Assembly (NCBI RefSeq): GCF_027244095.1
Contig: NC_069657.1
Location: forward strand, 143,774,857-143,838,856
Direction of reading: 5' to 3'
DNA length: 64,000 nucleotides
Origin: Hemicordylus capensis
Taxonomy: Eukaryota > Chordata > Lepidosauria > Squamata > Cordylidae
Positions 21,166 through 32,042 of this stretch are shown one piece after another. The notes below the pieces were generated by a model. That model made no database searches. It worked only from the letters and a program-made list of their open reading frames with translations, and was not told the origin of the DNA. Within the stretch, counting starts at the first letter, position 1, and each line of letters starts with the position of its first letter. The translations under genes and the position numbers were made by a program.

Positions 21166-22066
21166 ATGCTAAGTTGGGGTGGGGGTCATCCCAAGCAGCC
21201 TTCCTGTGCCTAATGTTTGAATCAAGTCTCCAGATTCCTCATCATCCCTTCCAGGCTGCCTGGACTCCTGGGTGCTGCTGTTTGAAGCATCGGGCTCTCG
21301 AAATATCTTCCCTTTCCATGTTAGCATCTAATAGCCTTATGTCTTTAAGATATAAAACCATTTAAGACGTTTATCTTTTGCTTTCCTGCTGCCTAATCCT
21401 CCTGATCCCCCTCTGAACAGCTGTTGCTTCCATCAAATTGGAATGTAACTAACTTTAGATTGAGTGGCCACCCAATGAGTTGTGGCAAGGAGGCCCAACT
21501 CCCTGTTGACCTTTGAAACGGGCAAGATGGGTGTGACGGAACGATTACCAGCTGGAAGGCAGTGACTGCCAGTGGAGTGCACATCACCTCGGTGCTTGAG
21601 GCAGGGAAGACAGAGAGGGAGAGGAGGGGATCCTGTCCCCCAAGTCATGCCAATCTAGAGAGGAAAGTGAGGGAGGGAAAGGGAGAGGCCTGAGAACACA
21701 CAGCCAAGCAGTGCCAGAGCTGAGACAAGAACCCAATGCCTATTTCAGGAGAGACAATTCATGGCTTCGCCTTTCAGGATAAATCCTGAGGGAAATGCAA
21801 GGGAGACAAAGATGAATGACCACAGGACTGGTCAAGAGGGCAGAGTAAAGAGCCCTATTCTTTCACGCCTCAGCCAGAAATTCACCATGCAGGGCAGCCC
21901 TTCCATGAGGCAAAGCGAGGTGCTCACCTCAGGCAGTAGATTATTGGGGCACCAGAAAGACAGCAAGATGCCCCCCCCCAACCCCTGCCTTAAAAAAAGA
22001 GAGGGGAAGAGTGGGAGGAGGGCATACGCAAGGGGGTAGGAGCAAGATTCGGAACCCTGCCTCAGG

Positions 22067-22277
22067 CAGGGGCGTAACTATAATAAAGCAAGAGGAGACA
22101 GTTGTCTGGGGGCCCACTGCCTTGCGGGGCCCCCAGAGGCAAGTCACATGACTGACTCCCCCAGCTGCGCACCCGCCCAGGCTTCCTTCAGTTGTATTCA
22201 TCCTCCGAAATTGATGAGCGGGATGGCCCATTTTAAAATCTTGTCTCTGGGCCCACTCCAACCTTGCTACACCCCTG
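22067..22277 (-). mobile_element. MITE of the CAGGGGCGTAAC family (longer form)
   Basis: It begins CAGGGGCGTAACTATAATAA and ends TGCTACACCCCTG (211 bp). The interior inverse contains TGGGCCCAGAGACAAGATTT, as in the 39475 copy, plus a block shared only with the copy at 56432-56586 (GGAGTCAGTCATGTGACTTG). The target duplication is not convincing. Confidence 0.7.
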
Positions 22278-23284
22278 GCCTGTCTTGAGCCATCACTGTC
22301 ACCATGTGTGTGTTTTCTAAGAGCAAAGCGGCAACTGCTACCCTCCTAGGAGAACGAGAGCACAGCCAGCGCAAAATAATAATAAAATAATAAAATAATA
22401 AAAGAAGAAGAAAGTCATACTCCGAGTAAAGCCTTCTTGGAAGCCAGGCTCTGATCTGGAAGCCAAGCCTCTTGATCCCAGATGTATGAATGATCAGAGG
22501 TATGAAAATGATGCTCTGCATACACTTAAGAGGCCAGCTTTTAGTTTTCACAGAACAACAATCCCAGCTAAAGTGTAATGTGAGAGATGCAGGTGCATAG
22601 TCATGACTCCAGCTAGTCAAATGCACTGGAGCCTGAGAGGCCAAAGGCTAAGCTCCAAGCAATGTTGGCAACTGGATCAAGGCAGGGATCACTTTGGTCA
22701 TGTTTGTTGTCTGAGACGGAGGGACTCCGACCAAACCTGAACTGCAAACCAGACCAAACCTTTATTCATTTATTTTCACCCATGATTTGAAAGTCTCTGT
22801 TGAGCCTAGCTGAGCACAGAGCAAAACATGAAGACAAGAAAAAGGAAATTCAGACGACTGACTCAACAGGCGAGTTTGACTTAAGAAATGAAAACCACTG
22901 GTGGTGGACTCACTCACCCCCCCCCCCGCCCGAGAATGTATGACAAAGACATGAAAGCGAAATTGGGGGAGTTGTTTTCTATATTTTGTCCAGATGTCTG
23001 GGCATCTGTCATCTGCCCTCTTCAAGAGCTTGGGAAGGTGCAGGCAGGTCAGAGGACTTCGGCCTGCTTTAAGGCCACAGACCTCCACAGCCAACTGAAA
23101 ACAAACACCCCGATGGCAGGGATGTCATTTGGAGAGGGAAGGCAGTCATAGAGTCAGTGTTTTTCAGACCACACATTTTTTCTCATTGTTTCCACACACG
23201 AGATAACTGCTGTTATAAACAGCTAAATGGGCCAATGTACAAGGGATGTGTGCCAAACTGCAAATCCCATCACAATTTAAAAAA

Positions 23285-23712
23285 AAAACACAAAAGGATG
23301 GACTGTTTGACCCGTCATGGTAGCTTTGCTATAGTTAGCATGCGATAAAAATATGTAACCACAACAAAGACTCTTGAAATATACTGTGGGTCTTTCTCTG
23401 ACAATTGAATCTTGAATATATTTAAGAGGGGTCTTTGAACACATTGAGAATCTGGGACGTCGGGGGGAGGGACAAGATTCTCAGTGAGCTCAAAGACCCC
23501 TCTTGAATATATTCAAGAGTCAATTGCGAGGGGAAAAACCCAACCCAAACAAACCCAACCCTGCCCCCAACAAAACAATAAAACAAAGCAAAATGAAAAC
23601 AAACAAAAAACAGCCCACAGTATATTTCAAGAGCATTTGTTGTGGTTACATGTTTATATCTCAAAATAACCATGGCAGCGCTACCATGACAGCTCAAACA
23701 GCCCACCTTTTT
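23285..23712. mobile_element. Large imperfect foldback element
   Basis: The left arm (23285-23450) carries CATGGTAGC, AACCACAACAAA, TGAAATATACTGTGGG and TTGAATATATTTAAGAGGGG. The right arm (23474-23712) carries their inverses: CCCCTCTTGAATATATTCAA, CCCACAGTATATTTCA, TTTGTTGTGGTT and GCTACCATG. The arms differ by an extra A/C-rich block at about 23535-23612. No coding capacity and no clear target duplication were found. Confidence 0.65.
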
Positions 23713-23811
23713 GCTTTATTATTATTTTTTTAGTAAAGGGTGCTGCAATTCAGCATGCATCCTTTGTGTGTTGGCCTAGAGTATTTAATTGGGGCGAGTG
23801 GGGCGGGCAAG

Positions 23812-24107
23812 CGAACATAGGAACACAGGAAGCCACCATATACTGAGTCAGACCATTGTTCCATCTAGCTCAGTATTGTCTTCACAGACAGGCAGCAGCT
23901 TCTGTAAGGTTGCAGGCAGGAATCTCTCTCAGCTCTATCTTGGTGATGCCAGGGAAGGAACTTGGAACTTAGATGCTCTTCCTAGAGCAGCTCCATCCCC
24001 TAGGGGAATATCTGACAGTGCTCTAGTCTCCCTTTCATATGCAACCAGGGCAGACCCTGCTTAGCTAAGGGGACAAGTCATGCTTGCTGCCACAAGACCA
24101 GTTGTCT
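23812..24107 (-). mobile_element. 5S/tRNA composite SINE, well preserved
   Basis: On the minus strand the head reads CCCCTTAGCTAAGCAGGGTC, then CCCTGGTT, then AAGGGAGAC, matching 5S rRNA box order. A shrunken tRNA relic follows, then the body (ACTGAGCTAGATGGAACAAT), ending CCTGTGTTCCTATG at 23812. Confidence 0.87.
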
Positions 24108-24248
24108 TCTAGTGAAATCTACCTCCTCGCCCAGCTCTGTCCTGTCTGGTGGAGGATCAGAGGGAAGGCAACAGAGTCATCTCCACCCTACTCCATTGGT
24201 AGTGCTCAACCAGTCTTTGCAATTGCTTGAAAAGGTTGTGGCAGAAAC

Positions 24249-24250
<2 letters not shown>

Positions 24251-24281
<31 letters not shown>
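24251..24281. repeat. (GT)n microsatellite
   Basis: About 15 uninterrupted GT units. Confidence 0.96.
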
Positions 24282-24285
<4 letters not shown>

Positions 24286-24622
24286 GTGATATAACAGTCA
24301 CAGATGCATAGCGGCTGTTCCCATGTCACACTGTAGGCTGGTACAGGTGTTTCTATGCACTTACATGCTTTCACATGAATGACTGTACCTGTATTCATTT
24401 TAAAAGTGAACAGGATCCCTGGAAAATTTAGAGTACAGATCTATGCCGGTTGAACATTGGAATCTGTTGCACTATGCATGTATGGTTATTGTATGGATGC
24501 TGGATATAAAATATGAACAGGACTGGCAAGTATTTTATGCTGGTTATGTCTGTAGAGTCCCAGACAGTGCAATGAGCAGTGACTTTCCAGGGTCCAAGTT
24601 CTGAGACATGAGATAAATATGC

Positions 24623-24927
24623 AGTGCAGTCTTGTGCACATTTACTCAGAAGTAAGTCCCGGTGGCTGACATAATGTTATGTGTGCCTTGCAGTGTAACA
24701 GAGTACTCGTGAGCAAGCACAAAAGTAAAGTAGTACAATGCAGTTGCACAATGGTATGGCCATTATTTCCAGTGGCCATACTCTCACACAATTTGTGCAC
24801 TTGTGTAAGAGCGCTCTTGCACAACTATGTGGACATTATATTCCAAGGTGCACAAAATGTTGAGCAGTATGTCAGCCACTGGGCTCAGTGGAGCTTACTT
24901 CCAGGTGGGTGTGCATAGGATTGCAAG
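24623..24927. mobile_element. Palindromic repeat interrupted by a second foldback element
   Basis: The left arm TGCAGTCTTGTGCACATTTA then CTCAGAAGTAAGTCCC, and the right arm GAGCTTACTTCCAGGTGGGT then GTGCATAGGATTGCA, are inverse halves of the family at 4172-4262. Between them (24661-24880) lies the element with GTGGCTGACATA ends, which is also present alone at 7965-8151. Confidence 0.55.
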
Positions 24928-25520
24928 TGAAATCCCTAACTTGCTCTTCCCCACTGAATCTGTCCAGTACTGAACTCAAATAAAATCAGGATGGTTTCAA
25001 TCACAGCTGATCCCAGACCACAGCCACACCAAAAGTACAATGGTCTGACACCTTGCTGATATAGCCTTATGACCACTGGGGAGTGGGGCTACCAGATTTT
25101 TTTTTCTGGAAGGACTCTTGTGCCTTTAGTATCCAGGGGAGAAGGAGAAAGTCAGCAAATAGTCTTCCCCCCAAATGCAGGTGCACCAATGGCAACGTTT
25201 TCACCTGCTAGTCACAGAGCTGTTAGCCTTGCTAGGGGGAAAAAAGTTGGCAACCCAACTGATGAGATGCCATAAATGGCGGCCTTTCACGCAAATTGCG
25301 TTTTTGATTATTGCCAGGTGTCTCAAATGTTACTAAATATGTCAGCCTTTGAAATGCATCTAACCTTTCACCTAACTGGTGCTTCATCTGTCTAACAAAA
25401 CACAAGGGTGCTCTGCAAATGAACGGCTATTCCAGGCTGGGAGAGGAATCGGGATTTGCTTTGCTTATGGGATGAGTGACACATGGTAAGCTGCATGAAC
25501 ATAAGGTGTGACTGCAATGA

Positions 25521-25538
25521 AGGTCACAAAGTTGACCT
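25521..25538. promoter_or_regulatory. Perfect IR6 nuclear-receptor motif
   Basis: AGGTCA (25521-25526), a 6-bp spacer, then TGACCT (25533-25538): two perfect half-sites as an inverted repeat spaced by six. This layout is bound by some RXR heterodimers. The surrounding 200 bp is unique sequence. Function is inferred only. Confidence 0.3.
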
Positions 25539-25995
25539 CTGCTGTTTGCATTATTATAATCACTTCCCTTTGGGGCTGTCACTGTGCTGTAGTTAAATTG
25601 CACTGGATGCTAGATAAAGCCTTTGCACCCTACACTGAGAGTCCATCTTCCATATAACTGGACCCAGAACAATACCGATACCAATGCATTAAAATCCCAT
25701 TCCATAGGCTCCAGGAGTCAGCATTGGTTCCAGTTAAGCCCTCCCTCCCACATGGGTTTGAGAAGCTCTGCACTTAAACCCAATTTAACTTTCTACACCC
25801 AAAGTACCATGCAAGAGACAGTGATGCAGGGACTCAAGTGTTCCATTCTCATTTACTGGTTCAAGCTCAGATGGGACACTCAAGCTGTGAGATCAATATA
25901 TTTTGACAAATTGTGTGGCACTATTGGTGCTGCAGCATTTCGCTGTTGGGAATGTTTCTGTGCAGCCTCATCCCACAGATATTTATGTAGAAGTT

Positions 25996-26424
25996 AACAT
26001 AAGAGCAGCCCTGCTGGATCAGACGCAAGGCCCATCTAGCCCAGCATCCTGTTCCACACAGTGCCCCACCAGATGCCACTGGAAGCCACAGGCAAGAGGT
26101 ATTTGCATACCCTCTCTCCTGCTGTTGCTCCCCTGCAACAGTATTGAGAGGCATCGTGCCTCTGAGGCTGGAGATGGCCCACAGCCACCAGACTAGTAGC
26201 CATTGATAGACCGGTCCACCATGAATCTGTCTAAGCCCCTTTTAAAGCCATCCAAGCTGGTGGCCATCACCACATCCCATGTTAAAGAACTCCATAGATT
26301 AATTATGTGCTGTGTGAAAAAATGTTTCCTCTTGTCGGTCCTAAATTTCCCAGCCTCCAGTTTCACGGGGTGACTCCTGGTTCTAGTGTTTTGAGAGAGG
26401 GAGACAAATTTCTCTCTGTTCCAT
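25996..26424 (-). mobile_element. CR1-like LINE 3'-end fragment
   Basis: The plus strand shows AACATAAGAGCAGCCCTGCT then GGATCAG, GGTGGCCATCACCACATCCC, and a CTCCTGGTTCTAGTGTT block. This is the inverse of the untranslated 3' end of a CR1-type LINE widespread in reptiles. No reverse transcriptase is left. Fragments of the same family are at 31898-32042 (opposite orientation) and 49854-50345. Confidence 0.7.
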
Positions 26425-26676
26425 AAAACTGAGTTCCATGAAACGAAGTGGGATTTACCCTAGCAAGTGTGTAAGGGATTGCAGCCTTAAAATATGGGGC
26501 AAGCAGCTCTATCGAAGGCTCTGAATGCAGCCCTGGTGGTGGTCTTTCAATGCCTACCATTAATGGGACACCTCAGGGCTAGACCAGCCACAGTTATGCT
26601 ATTCTAACTCGTTGGATCTGGGAAGGACAGATATCTTGATGGCTGGGACACCTGCTTGCTTCTAATTTCTTACCAT

Positions 26677-26842
26677 CAGAGCTGTCCTTAGAGAGCCCTA
26701 GCAGGGTGTGAGGTTTGGGGCAAATCAGCCAGTGTGTGCGCGCAGGGGCAGGCTTCCAGTTAATTCTAATGGGGTGTGTGTTTAAAAGATCAGGGCCCAG
26801 GGCGGTTGCCCTGTTTGCCATGTTACCCTAAGGACAGCCCTG
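26677..26842. mobile_element. hAT-type MITE (CAGRGCTGTCCTTAG ends)
   Basis: The 166-bp element has ends CAGAGCTGTCCTTAGAG and CCTAAGGACAGCCCTG. It is flanked by CTTACCAT (26669-26676) and CTTACGAT (26843-26850), a 7/8 target duplication. It is non-coding. Confidence 0.82.
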
Positions 26843-26850
26843 CTTACGAT

Positions 26851-28063
26851 GCTAGGGGCTGCTTAAGCAAGCTCTCCAGGATGGCTCTTCTCCATCAGTA
26901 ACAAAGAAGTCCTTTGTATGCAACTCTTGATTGATCCAGGAAATTTAGTGAGCCTTTAACCCCCAGCGGTGTGCAGAAATAACTCACTCCAGGGACTTTG
27001 ACAGTGCAAATTTCTCATCACAGCCCCTGCCCAGGGCAGAGTTAAGGTTATGAATGCATAAGATGGGCACGTTACTAGTGGCTGCTTCAAACTGCCCTTG
27101 TGGGAAAGGACGCAATGGCCTCTTCGCTCCTTTAAGCATGGGGAGGGGGGGATGAGCCACTGTTAAGAGTTGCATGCAATCTACACTTCATCAGGCCTCA
27201 TTTAGAAAATGAGAAATATCAATAGTTTTTTTAACTTTATTTATATGTTTTTTTAACTTTATTTATATGCTGCTTGCGGGGTGGGGTGGAAGGAAGGTCA
27301 CATTGCCCTCAGTAAAGCCTTATAACTGGATTGTCATTAGTAAACAATAGGTTTTAAAAAGAGAGACTAGTTAATTCGTGAAGAGGCTCAGCACTGGCTA
27401 AGCTGGCCATGAAGAGGACGCAGCCTCACACACTCAGGGCTCTTCTATTTGTCTTCTGATAACTGAAAGGTAACAAGATGGACGGGGATGGATCACTCAC
27501 TAATTACCCTTTCAGAATGCTTCCTCTTGAAGTGTTTGCAACTGGCCACTATTACAGAAGGGACAAAGCACCGGCAGCGTTGGGTGTATACTCTGCCTAC
27601 GCACAGAATTCAATTCTGCACCAGTGTAATGAAATCTGCTATTTGAATAAGCTATTCAAAAGAAGCACATTTGACTGATTGCTTGTTTTGCATAGTTTAT
27701 TGTGTTTCTGCTCACCACAGGGGAAGGACAGAGCACTCCAGCTCTATCCGCATCCTGACCCCTCCAGGTCTTGCTCAGTCCTCCTGCAGTTCATGAGACC
27801 CCACCAAGCCCTGGTGGCTTTAAAGAAGAGCAGAGTAGCCCAGGAAACCCAAGTCCATGCTTGTGTGGGTTCACCAAATACACAGCAGCACCCCCGTGCC
27901 ATAACATGCAGCCCACTGATGGCACAGACTGACCAATGGCTAAGCAAGGGAGGGAACTGTGTGGCAGGTGTGCCTCTCATGTTTTGGGATTCTCTGGTCT
28001 ATAAGAACAGGTAAAGGTAGACCAGGTACATACAGGTAAATAGACCCAACTGTGGGAATCACC
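26851..28063. other. Intergenic sequence, no gene seen
   Basis: Unique sequence with a duplicated TTTTTTTAACTTTATTTATATG block at about 27226-27268. No exon or RNA was recognised. Confidence 0.4.
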
Positions 28064-28525
28064 GAGGACACTCACACAATCAAAAACGACATTCTTCCCG
28101 GGTTTGGGAGCTATGTGTGCTCCCAATTTTTGGTTGTATGGAAACAAGACAGGAGGAAAACCTGAGTAGAAGTGATTGTGTAGAAGCCAGGAAGGAGGAG
28201 AAGCTACTCAGGTTTTGTTCCTACCTTGCTTCCACACAGTTACTTCTACCCAGGTTTTCCTCCTATCTTGTTTCCAACTGAAAATTGGGAGCACACACAG
28301 CCAAGGGCATAGCTAGGGTAGAGGGGGCCCGTGTTCATCCCTCTCTCTGGCAGCCCCCCAGAGTGAGGGAGACAATGAAAAAAATAGGGAGGAATGGAGC
28401 TGGAGGGCCCTCAGGAGCTGGGAGCCCATGTTCTTTGAACCCTTTCACTCAATTATAGCTACGCCCCTGCACACACAGCTCCCAAACCCGGGAAGAATGC
28501 CGTTTTTGATTGTGTGAGTGACCTC
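28064..28525. mobile_element. Long-arm foldback element split by a MITE
   Basis: The left arm (28064-28185) starts GAGGACACTCACACAATCAA and holds TTCTTCCCGGGTTTGGGAGC. The right arm repeats this inverted but is broken into 28247-28291 and 28480-28525 by the MITE at 28302-28469. Without the insert the element is about 290 bp and almost wholly palindromic. It has no coding capacity. Confidence 0.8.
28302..28469 (+). mobile_element. hAT-type MITE (GGGGCATAGCTAGG family), nested
   Basis: It starts CAAGGGCATAGCTAGGG and ends TAGCTACGCCCCTG. CACACACAGC is present on both sides (28292-28301 and 28470-28479); 8 bp is expected for hAT and the CA run may account for the rest. It sits in one arm of a foldback element, which dates it as the younger insertion. 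Confidence 0.85.
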
Positions 28526-28785
28526 ACTCTCTTTCCCCAAGCATGGTTAGGAAGGGAGCCAGCTCTTTGAGGAGCAGATGGAGCACAGAGGCTAAGAGCC
28601 TGACTCACATCCCCACAGCTGTAAATAACCCACACCCCTTTACCTGTAAACAGCATTGGTTTAGTTGTAGGGCTTTTATAAGGCAGGCCACCAAGCTAAT
28701 GTATGTGAAGCACTTGCTGTCCTTATTGGAGGACCCATTCCTTCCTTACATGAGCACACTGCTCATGGAGGGGTTGCCATAGGGC

Positions 28786-28923
28786 GGGGGTGGAGGAGCC
28801 AACCTGAGGCTCCCCGGCTGTTGTTGGAATATACAACTTCCACCACCCTCAGTTGCATTGCAGTGGGGGATCATGGGAGTTGTGGTCTATTAACAACACA
28901 GTCAAGCCTCCAACTGGCTACTC
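28786..28923. mobile_element. Palindromic MITE, GGGGTAGCCAACCTG subfamily
   Basis: The left end has GAGCCAACCTGAGGCTCCCC and the right end the inverse, AAGCCTCCAACTGGCTACTCC. The core has ATCATGGGAGTTGTGGTCTA. Its ends resemble the copy at 40674-40807. Confidence 0.6.
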
Positions 28924-29302
28924 CTAATTCATAAGCATGTTTTCTGCATTCCTCTTTTCCCCCACCCTCCATCTGGTATGCATGCCCAGAGACTCACATG
29001 AGCATATCCCAGGAGTTTGGGGAATGTGAGACGTGCGCAGACTGCCTCTGCCCACATCCAAGTCTCAATCCTTGACTGAGTACAGTGGTGGAGCAGAGGA
29101 GCGCTGGGCAGAGAGACGTGCCAAGAGTTCCCAGTCTCTGAATTGTTGTGGTGTAGTGCCTGTATTTGCACCTGTGCATGCACAGCACATGTATGTGGGG
29201 GAGGGAGGGAGAGAGACAGAAAGCCTCTGTAATGCCTTACGGGGTCCTTTCCCCACATGGGCACTGATTTGCTGAATGTGGAAGAATCAGGCCATGAACA
29301 GA

Positions 29303-29640
29303 GGTAGGGGTGCAGTGGTAGAGTGCATGCAATACATGCAGAAGACCTTGGGTTCCATCCCTGGTATCCCCAGGTAGGGCTGGGAAAAGACCTTGCTCTG
29401 AAACCCTGGAGAGTTACTACCAGTTAGTGTAGAGCAGGGATTCTCAACGTGCGGGTCCCCAGATGTAATTGGACTTCAACTCCCATAATTCCCAACCAAA
29501 GGCCACAGGGGCTGGGGATTATGGGAGTTCAAGTCCAATAACATCTGGGGACCCACACGTTGAGAAACCCTGGTGTAGAGCATCCTGACTGAGATAGACC
29601 AATGGCCTAACTCGGCACAAGACAGCTTCATCTGTTCAAC
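29303..29640 (+). mobile_element. tRNA-headed SINE split by a MITE
   Basis: The tRNA-like head (GTGCAGTGGTAGAGTGCATG; TGGGTTCCATCCCTGG) leads into the body shared with the 5S/tRNA SINEs (GTAGGGCTGGGAAAAGACC; GAGATAGACCAATGG). A 138-bp MITE at 29435-29572 interrupts it. No 5S-like sequence is seen upstream. Confidence 0.75.
29435..29572. mobile_element. Palindromic MITE, ACTACAACTCCCATCAT family, perfect target duplication
   Basis: It starts CAGGGATTCTCAACGTGCGG and ends with the inverse, CACACGTTGAGAAACCCTG. It is flanked by a perfect 8-bp duplication GTGTAGAG (29427-29434 and 29573-29580). The arms are very similar, so this copy is fairly young. It is inserted in a SINE. Confidence 0.9.
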
Positions 29641-31490
29641 ACTTGTAGTAACTCAGTCCCACTTGAGACTTGCTGCGGCACAACAGGTTTGGCACTCCCC
29701 CCCCCCCGCTTAGATGAAGACGGAGGCTCCCTGACTCTGAAATGGGGGCACCTAGAACAAATGGACCACCTGTATGTTGGCATATGTGGCTACTGCTCCT
29801 CATGTCTGGTACTGAGAAGCCAGGGCTGACTTGGAACAAAGGAAGGGCAGGCCCTTTTGGAAGTGCCAAGGCCCTGGAAGCTTTTCTTATTATGAAGCAG
29901 CTTTACGTTCCCCCCGCAGCTCAACCACACAAGCCAGAAGCCACAGTCTAGGTTTTGGGGGGCAAAGGTTACACAGGCTATCCCAAGGCCTCACCCCAGC
30001 ACATTAACAGTTCAGCTCATCTTGTGGGCGGGCAGGAAGCCCTGCGTGTGCTGTGCACAATTGGTGGCTGTTTGCATGTGTTTAAGAGGACAGACGGACA
30101 GGCGATACAAGGACTGGGTAGTTAGTAAAGATTCATGCTGCGATCTGTGTGTGTGTGTGTATCTTCCTGAGCCTTCATTCTCACATCCTTCTCTCTCCCC
30201 CTGCTGCTCTGAAATAGCATCTGGGATAAAGGGTCATGAATATTTCACAAGGATAATTACCTGACCTGGAAAGACTGAGCCCGCTGGAGTCTTGCTGGCA
30301 GATTTAATGGCACTTTCCTCCAGTTTCACGGCTCAGCCTGGCCCTCCCTGCAGCTTTGGCCTCAGCCTGCCCCCCTGCCAATTAACCCTTAACCCCAAAC
30401 CCATTCACTTCCAGCCTAACCCCCCATAGTAACCATGCAGTGCTGCTTTTGTTGACCAGTCTCCCCTCACAAACCCTCTCCATCTTTAGTTCCTCACCAT
30501 TCTGCTCCTAAAATCCTTGGTGATATTTTGCCAGCCTATTTAACCCTTACCCCTCAACCAAGCATGCATACACACATGTGCACATGTGTGTGTACACACA
30601 CACACACACACACAGCACGCACCTGCACTCTCACTTTTCACTCTGGCTACTAGCAAGTCTCCGAAGGCTAAAAATAAACCAGTCTTCCAGCTCTAACATC
30701 CTTTCTCCCTCATGTGAAGTTAAATTAAGAAAGCTTCCCTTAGACTAAGATGAGGCATGCTCTCTTGCTGTTTCACCCCAACTGCTGTGAACCCCACCAG
30801 TCTTTCCATGTATTAAAAGAGTCTCTCTAGCACCATCTCTCTCTGTCGTGATTTACAGTCCCTTGGGCAATATTAAGCACTATAAACAAAGAACTCTGGT
30901 GCCAGCCACCAAATCCACAGCCTCCTGGAGCACATACCCCAGGGCTCTATTGAATTTTATTTTAGAAAGCACAGGATCGTCTCTCTCTCTCTCTCCCTAA
31001 CACACACACATTTTCAGATCATGTTGAAAACTAGAAACAAATCAAATGGTTGCAGGGAACAGACTATTTTCAGATTTGGGTTGCTTTCCTGTTGCCAAAC
31101 TGGATGGGGGAAGGGGAGAGAAAAGGCAATTTTCAACATATTACACTGCCAAAAAAGGGACATTTTTTGGCAAGTTTTCAAAAGAATCAAGCAAAACAAG
31201 TCCTAAAAAACATCTTTGTGAAAAAATGCCAATCCAGAACATTTTCAATTAAATACACTATTTAAAGAACAATTTTTGATCCACTTGAACTGACAAGCCC
31301 CTACCCCCCTTTTTTGGAGCAGGAACAGCAAATTGGTAAAAATACTGACGTGTGAGAGCAAAAACATACAGAATAATCTTTTGCAACAGAAAAACAGAAA
31401 GGCTCAAGATGATGGTGGCGAACCCTGAACATGTTCCCAGTCCAAGACTGGTAGGGTTCTCTCATCAACCCAATTTGTTAGAGCCCAATT
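29641..31490. other. Intergenic sequence, no gene seen
   Basis: Unique sequence with a (CA)n run at 30594-30614. The part near 30215-30345 has balanced composition and no repeat match and could be conserved non-coding sequence, but I cannot test that. No exon was recognised. Confidence 0.35.
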
Positions 31491-31492
31491 TG

Positions 31493-31552
31493 GGGGTATA
31501 TATGTAGTCACTAAGAGTAGACCACGACTTGATGGCACTTAATCAATCAATG
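31493..31552 (+). mobile_element. Bov-B-like 3'-end fragment
   Basis: GACCACGACTTGATGGCACT followed by TAATCAATCAAT resembles a Bov-B LINE (or Bov-B-tailed SINE) 3' end with a short tetranucleotide tail. Confidence 0.45.
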
Positions 31553-31897
31553 GGGTTATCAGGGGAATGCTGATGGGCCCATGGGATATAGAGTTCGAGT
31601 TGGTCAGGCTTATGCATGGGGGAAATGATATATACAGGGGTTTAATGTGAAGTGAGACTAGCTAAAGGCACAGACAAGTGGCAATATATGTCTGTAACAT
31701 ACATTCACAGAATGGGCAAGGAGTTGCAAAAGGAGGTAGTTATGGTTAACTGAGCTGAACAAGCAACCACAGGGTACAGTCTGTGGAGAGTTTTAGCTTA
31801 GCAGAAATTGTGTGCCTTGGAGATGCTCCAAGGGAGGAGACTGCGGGGAGGAGTTGTCCATTTGGACAAATCAGGAACAGTGAGCAAAGGTCACTAT

Positions 31898-32042
31898 TGC
31901 AGGGGAGCAACAGCAGGAGAGAGGACATGCCCTCAACTCCTGCCTATAGGCTTCCAGTGGCATCTGGTGGGCCACTGTGTGAAACAGGATGCTGGACTCG
32001 ATGGGCCTTGGGCCTGATCCAGCAGGGCTGTTCTTATGTCCT
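31898..32042 (+). mobile_element. CR1-like LINE 3'-end fragment
   Basis: GGCTTCCAGTGGCATCTGGT, then GATGCTGGACTCGATGGGCC and GCAGGGCTGTTCTTATG, form the 3' terminus of the CR1-type family whose inverse is seen at 25996-26424. Confidence 0.65.
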
